DNA of 48,094 nucleotides, from assembly GCA_902798105.1 (NCBI GenBank), contig CADBVG010000009.1, positions 1-48,094 of the forward strand, read 5' to 3'. Of this stretch, positions 40,263-47,942 are shown piece after piece. A program made the position numbers and the translations under genes. Below the pieces are notes generated by a model. It was given only the letters and a program-made list of their open reading frames with translations. It made no database searches and was not told the origin of the DNA. The stretch's first letter is position 1. Every line of letters starts with the position of its first letter. This DNA comes from an uncultured Eubacteriales bacterium. Its GTDB lineage: Bacteria > Bacillota > Clostridia > Christensenellales > Aristaeellaceae.

Positions 40263-40353
40263 TAGGGTGTGTTTCTATGGTGTAAACATTACGTCCTGTG
40301 TTTCATTCATGGTGGTCCCACTTCGTGGGATGCCGATTTAGAAACACGCCCTA
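40263..40353. repeat. Element with 15-bp terminal inverted repeats, family M4
   Basis: TAGGGTGTGTTTCTA (40263-40277) and TAGAAACACGCCCTA (40339-40353) are inverted repeats with one mismatch around 60 bp that include CCCAC / GTGGG. No coding. A fragment of the same family is at 37446-37503. Confidence 0.8.
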
Positions 40354-40374
40354 AGAAAGGACGATAAAAAAGCC

Positions 40375-40403
40375 TTGCCTCGAAGCGAAAAACAGGTTAA
40401 AAT
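40375..40403 (+). promoter_or_regulatory. Promoter of the two-HTH regulator
   Basis: TTGCCT (40375-40380), 17-bp spacer, TAAAAT (40398-40403), about 70 bp before the ATG. Confidence 0.6.
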
Positions 40404-40473
40404 AAAGATGTCGCCACGCATCCCGCAAACGAAGCGGACAGCGGCGCGTATCATCTTATAAGGAGTCATATCG

Positions 40474-41298
40474 ATGCCAAAGCGACAACTGCCATGGCCA
40501 CAGAATTTAATCCATGACTTTCACCTTCCCGCCGATACCACCCCGGAGTCCGCTGGCCAGTTTCTCTCCGCCCTTCCCGTCAGCGACCGGAACAAGGCGT
40601 TTTTGCGTCTGAGATACCAGGCAGACCGCACCTTTACGGAAATCGCCGCCGAACATGGCATGACGCCCGCGGGAGTGCGGTTGGCCATCATCGCCATGCA
40701 GGAAAAGTATGCAGAGACAGCGGCTACGACGACGCCTGTGCCTGCGGCGGTCCCGGCCAAACCCGCGCCTTTGCAAGCCGTGCCCATGCCGGCAGAGGCG
40801 CTTCCCGAACCCCGCAATGAACCGGCGGTCGAGGGTGAGATCCGTCCCCTCTCCCTCAACCTCACCGCCATACGCCGCTTCCTGGGGCTCACCCAGGAGG
40901 AATTCGCGCGCCCGATCATAGAGGACGGGGAATCCCTCATCGAACGACTGGAGGTGGGGCTCAGCCGTCCCTCTCAGGAGATCCTTCGCATGATCTGCGA
41001 TGCCTGGGACATTTCTAAGGCATACCTTCTGACGGGCACCGGCCCCATGTTTGAGATGGATGTCCCCTCCCGCGACCACGCGGCGATGCTGATCCGGCTT
41101 TTGCGCAAATACCTGTCGGTCGCCACCTTTGACCGGAAAGGCAACCAGTACTGGAAGGAAACGCTGGTGGATGACCTGAGGCGGCTGATTGACATCAGGA
41201 AGCTGTCCAGCAGGGAGATGTGCCAGGTGATCCGGTTGGTCTATGACCACCTCGACGTGGAGCAGTTCACCGAGCTGCTGGAGGGGATGGGGCGGTAG
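40474..41298 (+). CDS. DNA-binding protein with sigma-region-4-like and XRE-like helix-turn-helix domains
   Basis: A 274-residue protein with two DNA-binding-like parts. Residues about 30-80 (LPVSDRNKAFLRLRYQADRT, FTEIAAEHGMTPAGVRLAII) resemble a sigma-70 region 4 HTH. A Pro/Ala-rich linker follows (about 85-125). Residues about 130-190 (LNLTAIRRFLGLTQEEFARP, LIERLEVGLSRPSQEILRMI, CDAWDISKAYLLTG) are XRE-like. The C-terminal 80 residues are helical, with no known family. Targets unknown. ATG 40474 has AAGGAG 9 nt upstream. It stands alone. Confidence 0.75.
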   Translation: MPKRQLPWPQNLIHDFHLPADTTPESAGQFLSALPVSDRNKAFLRLRYQADRTFTEIAAEHGMTPAGVRLAIIAMQEKYAETAATTTPVPAAVPAKPAPLQAVPMPAEALPEPRNEPAVEGEIRPLSLNLTAIRRFLGLTQEEFARPIIEDGESLIERLEVGLSRPSQEILRMICDAWDISKAYLLTGTGPMFEMDVPSRDHAAMLIRLLRKYLSVATFDRKGNQYWKETLVDDLRRLIDIRKLSSREMCQVIRLVYDHLDVEQFTELLEGMGR

Positions 41299-41385
41299 CC
41301 CGCCCTTCCCACGCTTCGAAACACTGCACATATTGACGGGCAACCCAGAAAAACGCGTCGCCCCGCGCAAATGCATTTGTATGAC

Positions 41386-41500
41386 ATTAGGAAATACCGC
41401 ATAATAAGGGTGGTTGGCTGGCGAGTGAATTTTCCGTCATGCGCGCCTGCAAATTTCGCAGGCTTGCTGGCGGCAAGTCAAGGAAGCGGTATTTCCATTA
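41386..41500. mobile_element. Miniature inverted-repeat element, family M1, copy 4
   Basis: Element 41390-41496 (107 bp), flanked by ATTA on both sides (41386-41389, 41497-41500), with termini GGAAATACCGC / GCGGTATTTCC. Subfamily A. It lies in the 393-bp gap before gpmI; the rest of that gap has no recognised feature. Confidence 0.9.
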
Positions 41501-41691
41501 GAATAACCTGTTCACGAGACTCGTTTGCAATGGCCGCGGCCGCTTTGATTATCCATATCTGTTACTGCGATCATCATGGGTGGCTCAGCTGCCGCGACAG
41601 CCTGAGCATTGCTGAAGCCGGCAACATTTCCGTGTATGCGGGCAACAAATACATATCGTATATCTTCAACAAGAGAAAGGAAGGTCTCCCT

Positions 41692-43347
41692 ATGAAAGGC
41701 AGAATCCGCTACAAGTCGTTGGTCCTGGTTCTTCTGGCAGCGCTTATGCTCACCGCAATCATCCCCGGCCCTGTGACATTCTCCGCCCGTGCGGAGAAAG
41801 CGTCGAACGGGAAGCGACCGACCGTGCTGTTGATCCTTGACGGCTTTGGCCTGCGCGATGAGACGGAACACAACGCCATCGCCCTGGCGGACACGCCGGT
41901 GCTGGACCGGCTGATGAAGGAATGCCCCTTTGTGAAGGGCAATGCCAGCGGCCTGGCCGTGGGGCTTCCGGAGGGGCAGATGGGCAGCTCCGAGGTGGGC
42001 CACCTGAACATCGGCGCCGGTCGCATCGTGTACCAGGACCTGGTCAGGATCTCGAAGTCGATCGAAGACGGCGATTTCTTTGAAAATGAGGCGCTTCTGA
42101 AGGCCGTGAACAACGCGAAGGAAAAGGGTACGGGCCTGCACATCTACGGCCTGGTCTCCGATGGTGGCGTGCACAGCCACAACGCCCACCTCTACGCCCT
42201 GCTGGAGCTGGCTAAGCGTCACGGGCTGGAGAAGGTTTATGTGCACTGCTTCACGGACGGGCGGGATACGCCTCCGGAATCCGGGAAGGATTACATTCAG
42301 GAATTGCAGGATGAAATGGACAGGATCGGCTGTGGCAAGATCGCCACGGTGGGCGGCCGCTATTACGCCATGGACCGGGATAACCGTTGGGACCGGGTGG
42401 AGAAGGCGTATCGCGCCATGACCCTCGGCGAGGGCGTGACGGCGGATTCCGCCCTCGAAGCGGTGACGCAGTCCTACGAGAAGGGCGAAACGGATGAGTT
42501 CATACAGCCCACGGTGGTGCTAGAGGACGGCGCGCCGGTGGCCACCATCGGCGACGGCGATTCCATCATCTTCTTCAATTTCCGCCCGGACCGCGCCCGG
42601 GAGATCACCCGCACGTTCTGCTGCGATGAATTTGACAGCTTTGACAGGGGACCCCGGAAGCAGGTGACCTACGTTTGCTTCACGGACTATGACGTAACGA
42701 TCCCCAACAAGTACGTCGCCTATGACAAGCTGACCATCGTCAATACCCTCGGCGAATGGCTCGCTGCCAACGGCAAGAAGCAGGCCCGAATCGCCGAGAC
42801 GGAGAAATACGCCCACGTGACCTTCTTCTTCAACGGCGGCGTGGAAGCGCCGAATGAGGGCGAGGACCGGTTCCTGATCCCCTCCCCTGAGGTGGCCACC
42901 TATGATCTGCAGCCTGAGATGAGCGCGCCGGAGATTTGCGATACCCTGGTCGAAAAGATCCAGTCCGGCGAATACGATGTGATCATCACGAACTTCGCCA
43001 ATTCGGACATGGTTGGCCACACCGGCGTGGAAGCGGCCACCATCGAGGCCATCGCCTGCCTCGACGCATGCATCGGACGGGTGGTGGAGGCCGTCGAAGC
43101 GGTGAACGGCCAGCTGTTCATCTGCGCCGACCACGGCAATGCCGAGGTAATGGTGAACCCCGAAACGGGCGACCCGCTGACCGCCCACACCTCCAACCCC
43201 GTTCCCTTCATCATGGTCAATTACGATCCCGCCTATACGCTGCGGGAGGGCGGATGCCTGGCCGACATCGCGCCCACGCTGCTTGAGATGATGGGCATGG
43301 AGAAACCCGCGGAGATGACGGGAGAATCGCTGCTGATCAGGAAATAA
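41692..43347 (+). CDS. gpmI: Cofactor-independent phosphoglycerate mutase with N-terminal signal peptide
   Basis: A 551-residue GpmI (2,3-bisphosphoglycerate-independent), which interconverts 3- and 2-phosphoglycerate. Residues 1 to about 36 are a signal peptide (MKGRIRYK, then a hydrophobic core LVLVLLAALMLTAIIPG, cleavage near ARA-EK). All catalytic blocks follow: VLLILDGFGLR, the catalytic serine Ser100 in GQMGSSEVGHLNIGAGR, VSDGGVHSHNAH, FTDGRDTPPESG, GGRYYAMDRDNRWDRVEKAY, FFNFRPDRAREITR, HVTFFFNGG and CADHGNAE. The start has AAAGGAAGG upstream, so the extension is real coding sequence. A glycolytic enzyme with an export signal is highly unusual; moonlighting or another phosphosubstrate outside the cell is possible. 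Confidence 0.92.
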   Translation: MKGRIRYKSLVLVLLAALMLTAIIPGPVTFSARAEKASNGKRPTVLLILDGFGLRDETEHNAIALADTPVLDRLMKECPFVKGNASGLAVGLPEGQMGSSEVGHLNIGAGRIVYQDLVRISKSIEDGDFFENEALLKAVNNAKEKGTGLHIYGLVSDGGVHSHNAHLYALLELAKRHGLEKVYVHCFTDGRDTPPESGKDYIQELQDEMDRIGCGKIATVGGRYYAMDRDNRWDRVEKAYRAMTLGEGVTADSALEAVTQSYEKGETDEFIQPTVVLEDGAPVATIGDGDSIIFFNFRPDRAREITRTFCCDEFDSFDRGPRKQVTYVCFTDYDVTIPNKYVAYDKLTIVNTLGEWLAANGKKQARIAETEKYAHVTFFFNGGVEAPNEGEDRFLIPSPEVATYDLQPEMSAPEICDTLVEKIQSGEYDVIITNFANSDMVGHTGVEAATIEAIACLDACIGRVVEAVEAVNGQLFICADHGNAEVMVNPETGDPLTAHTSNPVPFIMVNYDPAYTLREGGCLADIAPTLLEMMGMEKPAEMTGESLLIRK

Positions 43348-43395
43348 TGCCGTTCAAACGCAATACGAGCTGTCTCAAAAGCATAAATATACGGC

Positions 43396-43656
43396 AACTG
43401 TTCAGTCACTCTCAAATTCTGATTTAGCGGGGAGACGCGCAGTTTCCAAAAGCCTTCCCCCGGTGGGGAAGGTGGCGCGTAGCGCCGGATGAGGTCCCCC
43501 GCCATAGTGCTTCGCGCCTATGCTTCAATAGACGTTGTCTCAGCGCCAAGGACCTCATCCGTTTCGTCAAATCCACCTTCCCCACCGGGGGAAGGCCACT
43601 TTTGGAGCCTTCGTCAACTGCTCGACAAATCAGAATTTGTATGCGACTGAACAGTT
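43396..43656. repeat. Large palindromic element, family M2 (with internal palindrome)
   Basis: Arms AACTGTTCAGTC (43396-43407) with CAAATTCTGATTT (43413-43425), and AAATCAGAATTTG (43627-43639) with GACTGAACAGTT (43645-43656), are inverted repeats. Inside, a second inverted pair, CCTTCCCCCGGTGGGGAAGG at about 43456 and its near complement at about 43580, makes almost the whole 260 bp a palindrome. The ends share CAAATTCTGATTT with 26902-27113. Confidence 0.8.
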
Positions 43657-43675
43657 ACAATATACGATGGATATG

Positions 43676-43795
43676 CAATTGTAGGGGCGGCATCTCGTAC
43701 ACGGGAAGCGTGCGCGATTCCGCTTTGCGCCGCCTGTCAGGTGCAACAGTACACTTCGTACCCGGGCGGGCAACGCATCGGCGCCCCTACAGCTG
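43676..43795. repeat. Palindromic repeat family M3, second copy
   Basis: AATTGTAGGGGCGGC at the left and GGCGCCCCTACAGCTG at the right form the arms; the interior is an imperfect palindrome. It shares TGTAGGGGCGGC with 37504-37595. Confidence 0.7.
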
Positions 43796-43833
43796 TTTAT
43801 ACAGCGTATTCATTATGAGACAGCCCTCTTGGT

Positions 43834-44808
43834 TTATTTTTCCTTTCCCCTTCGTTCCAGCTCCCGCGCGACGATGCGCTCCAGTGCGCTGATGTCAACA
43901 TTTCCGCCTGAAACGACCGCCATGGTCCGCAGGCTGGTATCGATCCGGTCAAACAGGTAGGCCGCCACGCCCGTTGCGCCCGCGCCCTCCGCCACCAGCT
44001 TCGGCCCCTCCAGCAGCGCCACCATGGCCGCTTCGATCTCGCCCTCCCGGACCGTCACGATGTCGTCCACGTACTTTTCGACGATCTCAAAGGTCATATC
44101 CCCCGGCGTCAGCACGTGTATGCCGTCGGCAATGGTCGCCTTGTCCCGAAGCGTCTCCACCTCGCCAAAGCCGAAGGAGGCGTACATGGAGGGCACGTTC
44201 AGCGTCTGGACACCGATCACCCGTACATCCGGCCGAAGGGACTTGACGGCGATGGCCACGCCGCTGATGAGCCCGCCGCCGCCCACCGGGACCACGATCT
44301 GCTGAACCTCCGGCATCTGCGAAAGGATCTCCAGGCCGATGGTTCCCTGCCCCGCGATCACGTAGGGGTCGTTGAAGGGATGGGCGAAGGTATAGCCCTT
44401 TTCTGCCGAAAGCCGCTCGGCCTCGCGGGCGGAATCGTCATAATTCCCCGGCACCAGGACGACCTCCGCGCCGTAGCCGCGGGTACCCTCCACCTTCATG
44501 ACCGGCGCATAGTCCGGCATACAGATCACCGCGCGCATGCCCAGGCGCATGGCGGAAAAGGCCACGCCCTGCGCATGGTTGCCCGCGGAACAGGCGATGA
44601 CGCCCCTTGATGCCTCTTCGGCGGTCAGGCTGCTCAGTTTGTTATAAGCGCCGCGGATCTTGAAGGAACCCGTATTCTGTAGGTTTTCCGCCTTGATAAA
44701 GAGATGGCTGTCCAACCGGCCAAAGGGCATGACGGGGGTCAGCCGTGCCACATCCCGAAGTGCCGTCGCGGCATCATGGATCATTTGCAGCGTTGGCATC
44801 GCTTTCAC
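43834..44808 (-). CDS. tdcB: Threonine ammonia-lyase (dehydratase), no regulatory domain
   Basis: A 324-residue PLP-dependent fold-type II lyase. The lysine motif is NTGSFKIRGAYNKLSSL (Schiff-base lysine), with ACSAGNHAQGVAFSA, the phosphate loop VPVGGGGLISGVAIA and a C-terminal VVSGGNVD. It deaminates threonine to 2-oxobutanoate. There is no C-terminal ACT-like regulatory domain, so it is the short catabolic-type (TdcB-like) form, though it could feed isoleucine synthesis. GTG 44808 is chosen, with GAGAGG 11 nt upstream; ATG 44799 and GTG 44817 are alternatives. Confidence 0.9.
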   Translation of the reverse strand: MKAMPTLQMIHDAATALRDVARLTPVMPFGRLDSHLFIKAENLQNTGSFKIRGAYNKLSSLTAEEASRGVIACSAGNHAQGVAFSAMRLGMRAVICMPDYAPVMKVEGTRGYGAEVVLVPGNYDDSAREAERLSAEKGYTFAHPFNDPYVIAGQGTIGLEILSQMPEVQQIVVPVGGGGLISGVAIAVKSLRPDVRVIGVQTLNVPSMYASFGFGEVETLRDKATIADGIHVLTPGDMTFEIVEKYVDDIVTVREGEIEAAMVALLEGPKLVAEGAGATGVAAYLFDRIDTSLRTMAVVSGGNVDISALERIVARELERRGKEK

Positions 44809-44869
44809 AGAATTCACGTCCTCTCTTTCATTCGAATATGATCGATGTGCGGCCCTCCGCCGCGCTTCC

Positions 44870-44898
44870 ATGATAGCATATCTCCAGTCCGATGGCAA
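44870..44898 (-). promoter_or_regulatory. Promoter of threonine dehydratase
   Basis: Minus-strand TTGCCA (44898-44893), 17-bp spacer, TATCAT (44875-44870) with TGC extended -10, about 60 bp before the start. Confidence 0.65.
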
Positions 44899-45027
44899 CC
44901 GGGTCGGCGCACAAGAATGATCGCTCACCCCAGTATAACAGGCTGTATTTTTGAGCCTGTACAACAGCCCCCATAAACAGTTTTGCAGTTCATACCACAG
45001 ATTATTGTATTTTTTCAACTATCCATC

Positions 45028-45056
45028 TTGAAAAAAAATCCCTGGCGATATATAAT
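45028..45056 (+). promoter_or_regulatory. Promoter of the methyltransferase operon
   Basis: TTGAAA (45028-45033), 17-bp spacer, TATAAT (45051-45056). The leader to ATG 45219 is about 155 nt, with no recognised structure. The rest of the 410-bp gap holds only this and the divergent threonine dehydratase promoter. Confidence 0.75.
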
Positions 45057-45218
45057 AGTAAGCGGAAACTAACGTGGTCTTATCGCCCATCAGACAGTGC
45101 GCCTGAGATGGACGGCTGTGCGGTGGGCTTTCTTGACGGGCGTAGGTTAGTATTTTCTAATGCTTTGTTCGATGTATCCATGGTTATACATGCCCCGGCA
45201 CGAAGAGGAGTGAACGAT

Positions 45219-45839
45219 ATGAAGGATTACGAAGCGCTGTCAAAGAAGCATTTTGACGGGCAGGCTGCCGAATACGACCAGCGCGACACCTATTACTATT
45301 CCCAAAACGGGAAAATCAGCTGCCGCGACATCGCGGCGCAGATAAAAGGCATCTCTTATGAATCATTGCTGGACGTGGGATGCGGAACGGGATTTCTGAT
45401 CGACATCCTTGCGAATCTAAGAGCCGCGAGATACTGCGGCGTGGACCTGTCAGACGAGATGATCCGCGTAGCGAAGGGCAAGCGGATTCACGGCGCGGAA
45501 TTCACGGTGGGTTCAGCCGACAAACTGCCATATCCGGACGGGAGCTTCGACATCGTCACCTGCTCCCAAAGCTTCCATCACTATCCCTACCCCGAAAAGG
45601 CGATGCGGGAAGCAAGGCGCGTGCTGAAACCCGGCGGCCTATACATTCTCTCCGATACCGGCATCGGCGGCATTGGCGCATGGATCGACAATCACGTTCT
45701 CTTCAAGCTGATGAAGAGCGGCGACTGCCACACCACAAACCGCAGGGGCATTGAAAAGCTGATGGCCGGCGCAGGATTCACGATCGCGGGCTCCCGGCAG
45801 ATCAAAGGCATGATCTATACCGTCACAGGGAAAAAGTAG
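45219..45839 (+). CDS. Class I SAM-dependent methyltransferase
   Basis: A 206-residue UbiE-like methyltransferase. SAM motif I is LLDVGCGTGFLIDILANL (near residue 49), then GVDLSDEMIRVAKG, the post-I strand EFTVGSADKLPYPDGSFDIV, and VLKPGGLYILSD. Substrate unknown. It could methylate a quinone, lipid or small metabolite. ATG 45219 has GAGGAG 8 nt upstream; the longer frame to 45108 has no ribosome site. First gene of a four-gene unit. Confidence 0.87.
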   Translation: MKDYEALSKKHFDGQAAEYDQRDTYYYSQNGKISCRDIAAQIKGISYESLLDVGCGTGFLIDILANLRAARYCGVDLSDEMIRVAKGKRIHGAEFTVGSADKLPYPDGSFDIVTCSQSFHHYPYPEKAMREARRVLKPGGLYILSDTGIGGIGAWIDNHVLFKLMKSGDCHTTNRRGIEKLMAGAGFTIAGSRQIKGMIYTVTGKK

Positions 45840-45855
45840 GCCCGATGGCGATACC

Positions 45856-46332
45856 ATGATTATCATTCAACTGATGCTTTACTGTGCCCTGTTCACGCTG
45901 ATGGTGAAGCTGGGCGTAGGGAATAACGCCCTGAACGGCCTGTTCTTTTATCCGAAACCGGTCCAGGAAAAGGTGTACGCGCTGGGACTGGCGGACCGGG
46001 AGACTGTACGCCGCAGGCGAAAGCACTTCATGATCGCCTTTTTCGCGGTCATGGCGGCGGCGCTTGTACTGATCATCCGCGTCTGGAACGGTCTTCATAC
46101 CTTTCGACCCGCATACTTGCAGGCGCTGCTGTTCCTGGAAGTGATGAACTGGTATGACGGCATCGTGATCGACAGGCTGTGGGTCGGCCACAGCGCCTAC
46201 TGGGTCATTCCGGGCACGGAGGGCATTCCCTTTGTGCAAACCTGGCCGCAGGTATTGAAAAAGCGCGGAATCCTCACGGCCATTTGGATCGTCGGCGCCG
46301 CGATTATCGCTGGAATTGTGGCACTCATCTGA
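45856..46332 (+). CDS. Integral membrane protein of unknown function
   Basis: A 158-residue membrane protein with about four hydrophobic segments (MIIIQLMLYCALFTLMV, FFAVMAAALVLIIRV, YLQALLFLEVMNWYDG, TAIWIVGAAIIAGIVAL) and an acidic-tryptophan motif (NWYDGIVIDRLWVGHS) between them. No family recognised. It begins 17 bp after the methyltransferase stop and ends 19 bp before the ATG of the next gene, so it is part of the same operon. Confidence 0.75.
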   Translation: MIIIQLMLYCALFTLMVKLGVGNNALNGLFFYPKPVQEKVYALGLADRETVRRRRKHFMIAFFAVMAAALVLIIRVWNGLHTFRPAYLQALLFLEVMNWYDGIVIDRLWVGHSAYWVIPGTEGIPFVQTWPQVLKKRGILTAIWIVGAAIIAGIVALI

Positions 46333-46351
46333 ACAGGAGGCGCCTTACGCA

Positions 46352-47080
46352 ATGAGAGAAAAGGATTTGCCCTTCGATCGCTCAAAGCACGTGATCTACT
46401 CAAAGAATGCGAAGAAATGCGTGCAGGGTCTGCTGCACCGGTATTATAATGAACCCATGGCGTCTGCACTGTGGGAGAAGGCACAGCTGCAATTCTGCGC
46501 GTTTCTGGAGGACGAGCCTGCGCTGGGCGGCGTGAAGATGACGGCCAGCATTTACGACCCCATACTGATCTTTGCCTGGTACGCCGTGATCCCGGACAAG
46601 CCGCCGTTAGAGGATGTCCAACAGGATGTCTATCGCTGCTTCATGGGCGGGTTTGACATGTTAGGGAAGCTGTTCAACCTGAATCGCAGGCTGGACAACC
46701 GCATCGCCAGTCTGGCGTTCAAAAAAGCCGCTGACCAGCGCGTGAAGGAGATCGGAGCGTTCCCGTCGTCCTTCCGAATGGAAGGGTTTGGCTATGATAA
46801 GCAAAATGGCGTCGTCCGCTACGGCTTCTCCCAGTGCCCGAACGCGGAATTTGCCAAGCGCCACCACATGGAGGACGTGCTGCCCGTGATGTGCAACTGC
46901 GACCACCTGGCCATGCAAAAGCTTCACGCGACGCTGGTCCGCAAGGGAACGTGCTGTACCTCCGACCTGTGCGACTACTGCATCGTAGGGGATCAAAACC
47001 CCATTGCCAGGCAATACGAACTCGCAACGCAGGAAAACGGCCTGTGGGTCAGCGTAAACAAGCGGCTTCATGAACTGTGA
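46352..47080 (+). CDS. ATC hydrolase-like protein (L-2-amino-thiazoline-4-carboxylic acid hydrolase family)
   Basis: A 242-residue protein resembling the L-2-amino-thiazoline-4-carboxylate hydrolase family (cysteine-rich). The conserved C-terminal half has FSQCPNAEFAKRHHMEDVLP, VMCNCDHLAMQKLHATLVRK and TCCTSDLCDYCIVGD, a cysteine/histidine set that may bind metal. Many family members have other or unknown roles, so the enzyme name is tentative. ATG 46352 has AGGAGG 11 nt upstream; the longer frame begins inside the preceding gene. It lies in the same operon as the methyltransferases. Confidence 0.78.
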   Translation: MREKDLPFDRSKHVIYSKNAKKCVQGLLHRYYNEPMASALWEKAQLQFCAFLEDEPALGGVKMTASIYDPILIFAWYAVIPDKPPLEDVQQDVYRCFMGGFDMLGKLFNLNRRLDNRIASLAFKKAADQRVKEIGAFPSSFRMEGFGYDKQNGVVRYGFSQCPNAEFAKRHHMEDVLPVMCNCDHLAMQKLHATLVRKGTCCTSDLCDYCIVGDQNPIARQYELATQENGLWVSVNKRLHEL

Positions 47081-47100
47081 TCGCCAAAGGAGAAGGCATT

Positions 47101-47139
47101 ATGAAATCGTACACACCGGCGACAACGGAAGCGCTGTAA
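47101..47139 (+). CDS. Very short ORF with good ribosome site (12 codons)
   Basis: ATG 47101 has AAAGGAG 8-9 nt upstream and reads MKSYTPATTEAL before TAA. It sits between the ATC hydrolase-like gene and the last methyltransferase, in the operon. It may be a leader peptide, the N-terminal stub of a deleted gene, or chance. Confidence 0.35.
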   Translation: MKSYTPATTEAL

Positions 47140-47162
47140 AGGAATATGAGGAGGTTTGAAGT

Positions 47163-47942
47163 ATGAGAGCAGATTACAAAAACTGGATGCCCAAGGGTAT
47201 GATCTGGTCCTTCCTGGGCGGGGCGATTGGCTGCGGCGCTGTGGCGGTCATCCTTTCATTGCTGCTGAAGGGCACGCTAAAGACGGTGCTGGTCATCGTT
47301 TTCGCGGCGCTGGCGGTGGTTTTCTGCGGGTTGACCATCTGGGCCTTGCTGATGCATCGCGCCTTCAGCTATGACGGCAAGCGGCAGATGTCCCGGCAGA
47401 TCATCGAAGGCACGGCGGCGCATGTCAAACTGCCTGCGGGCGGCAAATGCCTGGATGTGGGCTGCGGCAGCGGCGCACTGGCCATCGCGGTAGCCAAGCG
47501 CAATCCCCAGGCCCAGGTCGTGGGCATCGACCGCTGGGGCAAGGAGTACGCTTCCTTCAACAAGCAACTGTGTGAGGCCAACGCCCGGGCCGAGGGTGTG
47601 CAAAACACCAGCTTCCGGAAGGGCGACGCCACGCACCTGGACTTTCCCGATAATACTTTCGATGCCGTGGTCAGCAACTACGTATACCACAACATCCCCG
47701 GCGACCGGCAGCAATACCTGCTGGAGACGCTGCGGACGCTGAAAAAGGGCGGTGCCTTCGCCCTGCACGACATTTTCTCCAAATCAAAGTACGGCGACAT
47801 GCAGGCATTTGTCAGGCAGCTCAAGGATATGGGGTACCAGCGTGTGGAGCTGATCGATACCACCGACGGCATATTCATGACAAAATTCGAAGCGACTTGG
47901 ATGGCGCTGAGCGGCTCGGCACTGCTGACGGGGATCAAATAA
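47163..47942 (+). CDS. Membrane-anchored class I SAM-dependent methyltransferase
   Basis: A 259-residue protein. Two N-terminal membrane segments (MIWSFLGGAIGCGAVAVILS, TVLVIVFAALAVVFCGLTIW) precede a cytoplasmic methyltransferase domain: CLDVGCGSGALAIAVAKRNP (motif I), VVGIDRWGKEYASF, FRKGDATHLDFPDNTFDAVV and LKKGGAFALHDIF. A membrane-associated substrate such as a lipid or quinone is possible. AGGAGG precedes ATG 47163. Last gene of the unit. Confidence 0.85.
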   Translation: MRADYKNWMPKGMIWSFLGGAIGCGAVAVILSLLLKGTLKTVLVIVFAALAVVFCGLTIWALLMHRAFSYDGKRQMSRQIIEGTAAHVKLPAGGKCLDVGCGSGALAIAVAKRNPQAQVVGIDRWGKEYASFNKQLCEANARAEGVQNTSFRKGDATHLDFPDNTFDAVVSNYVYHNIPGDRQQYLLETLRTLKKGGAFALHDIFSKSKYGDMQAFVRQLKDMGYQRVELIDTTDGIFMTKFEATWMALSGSALLTGIK

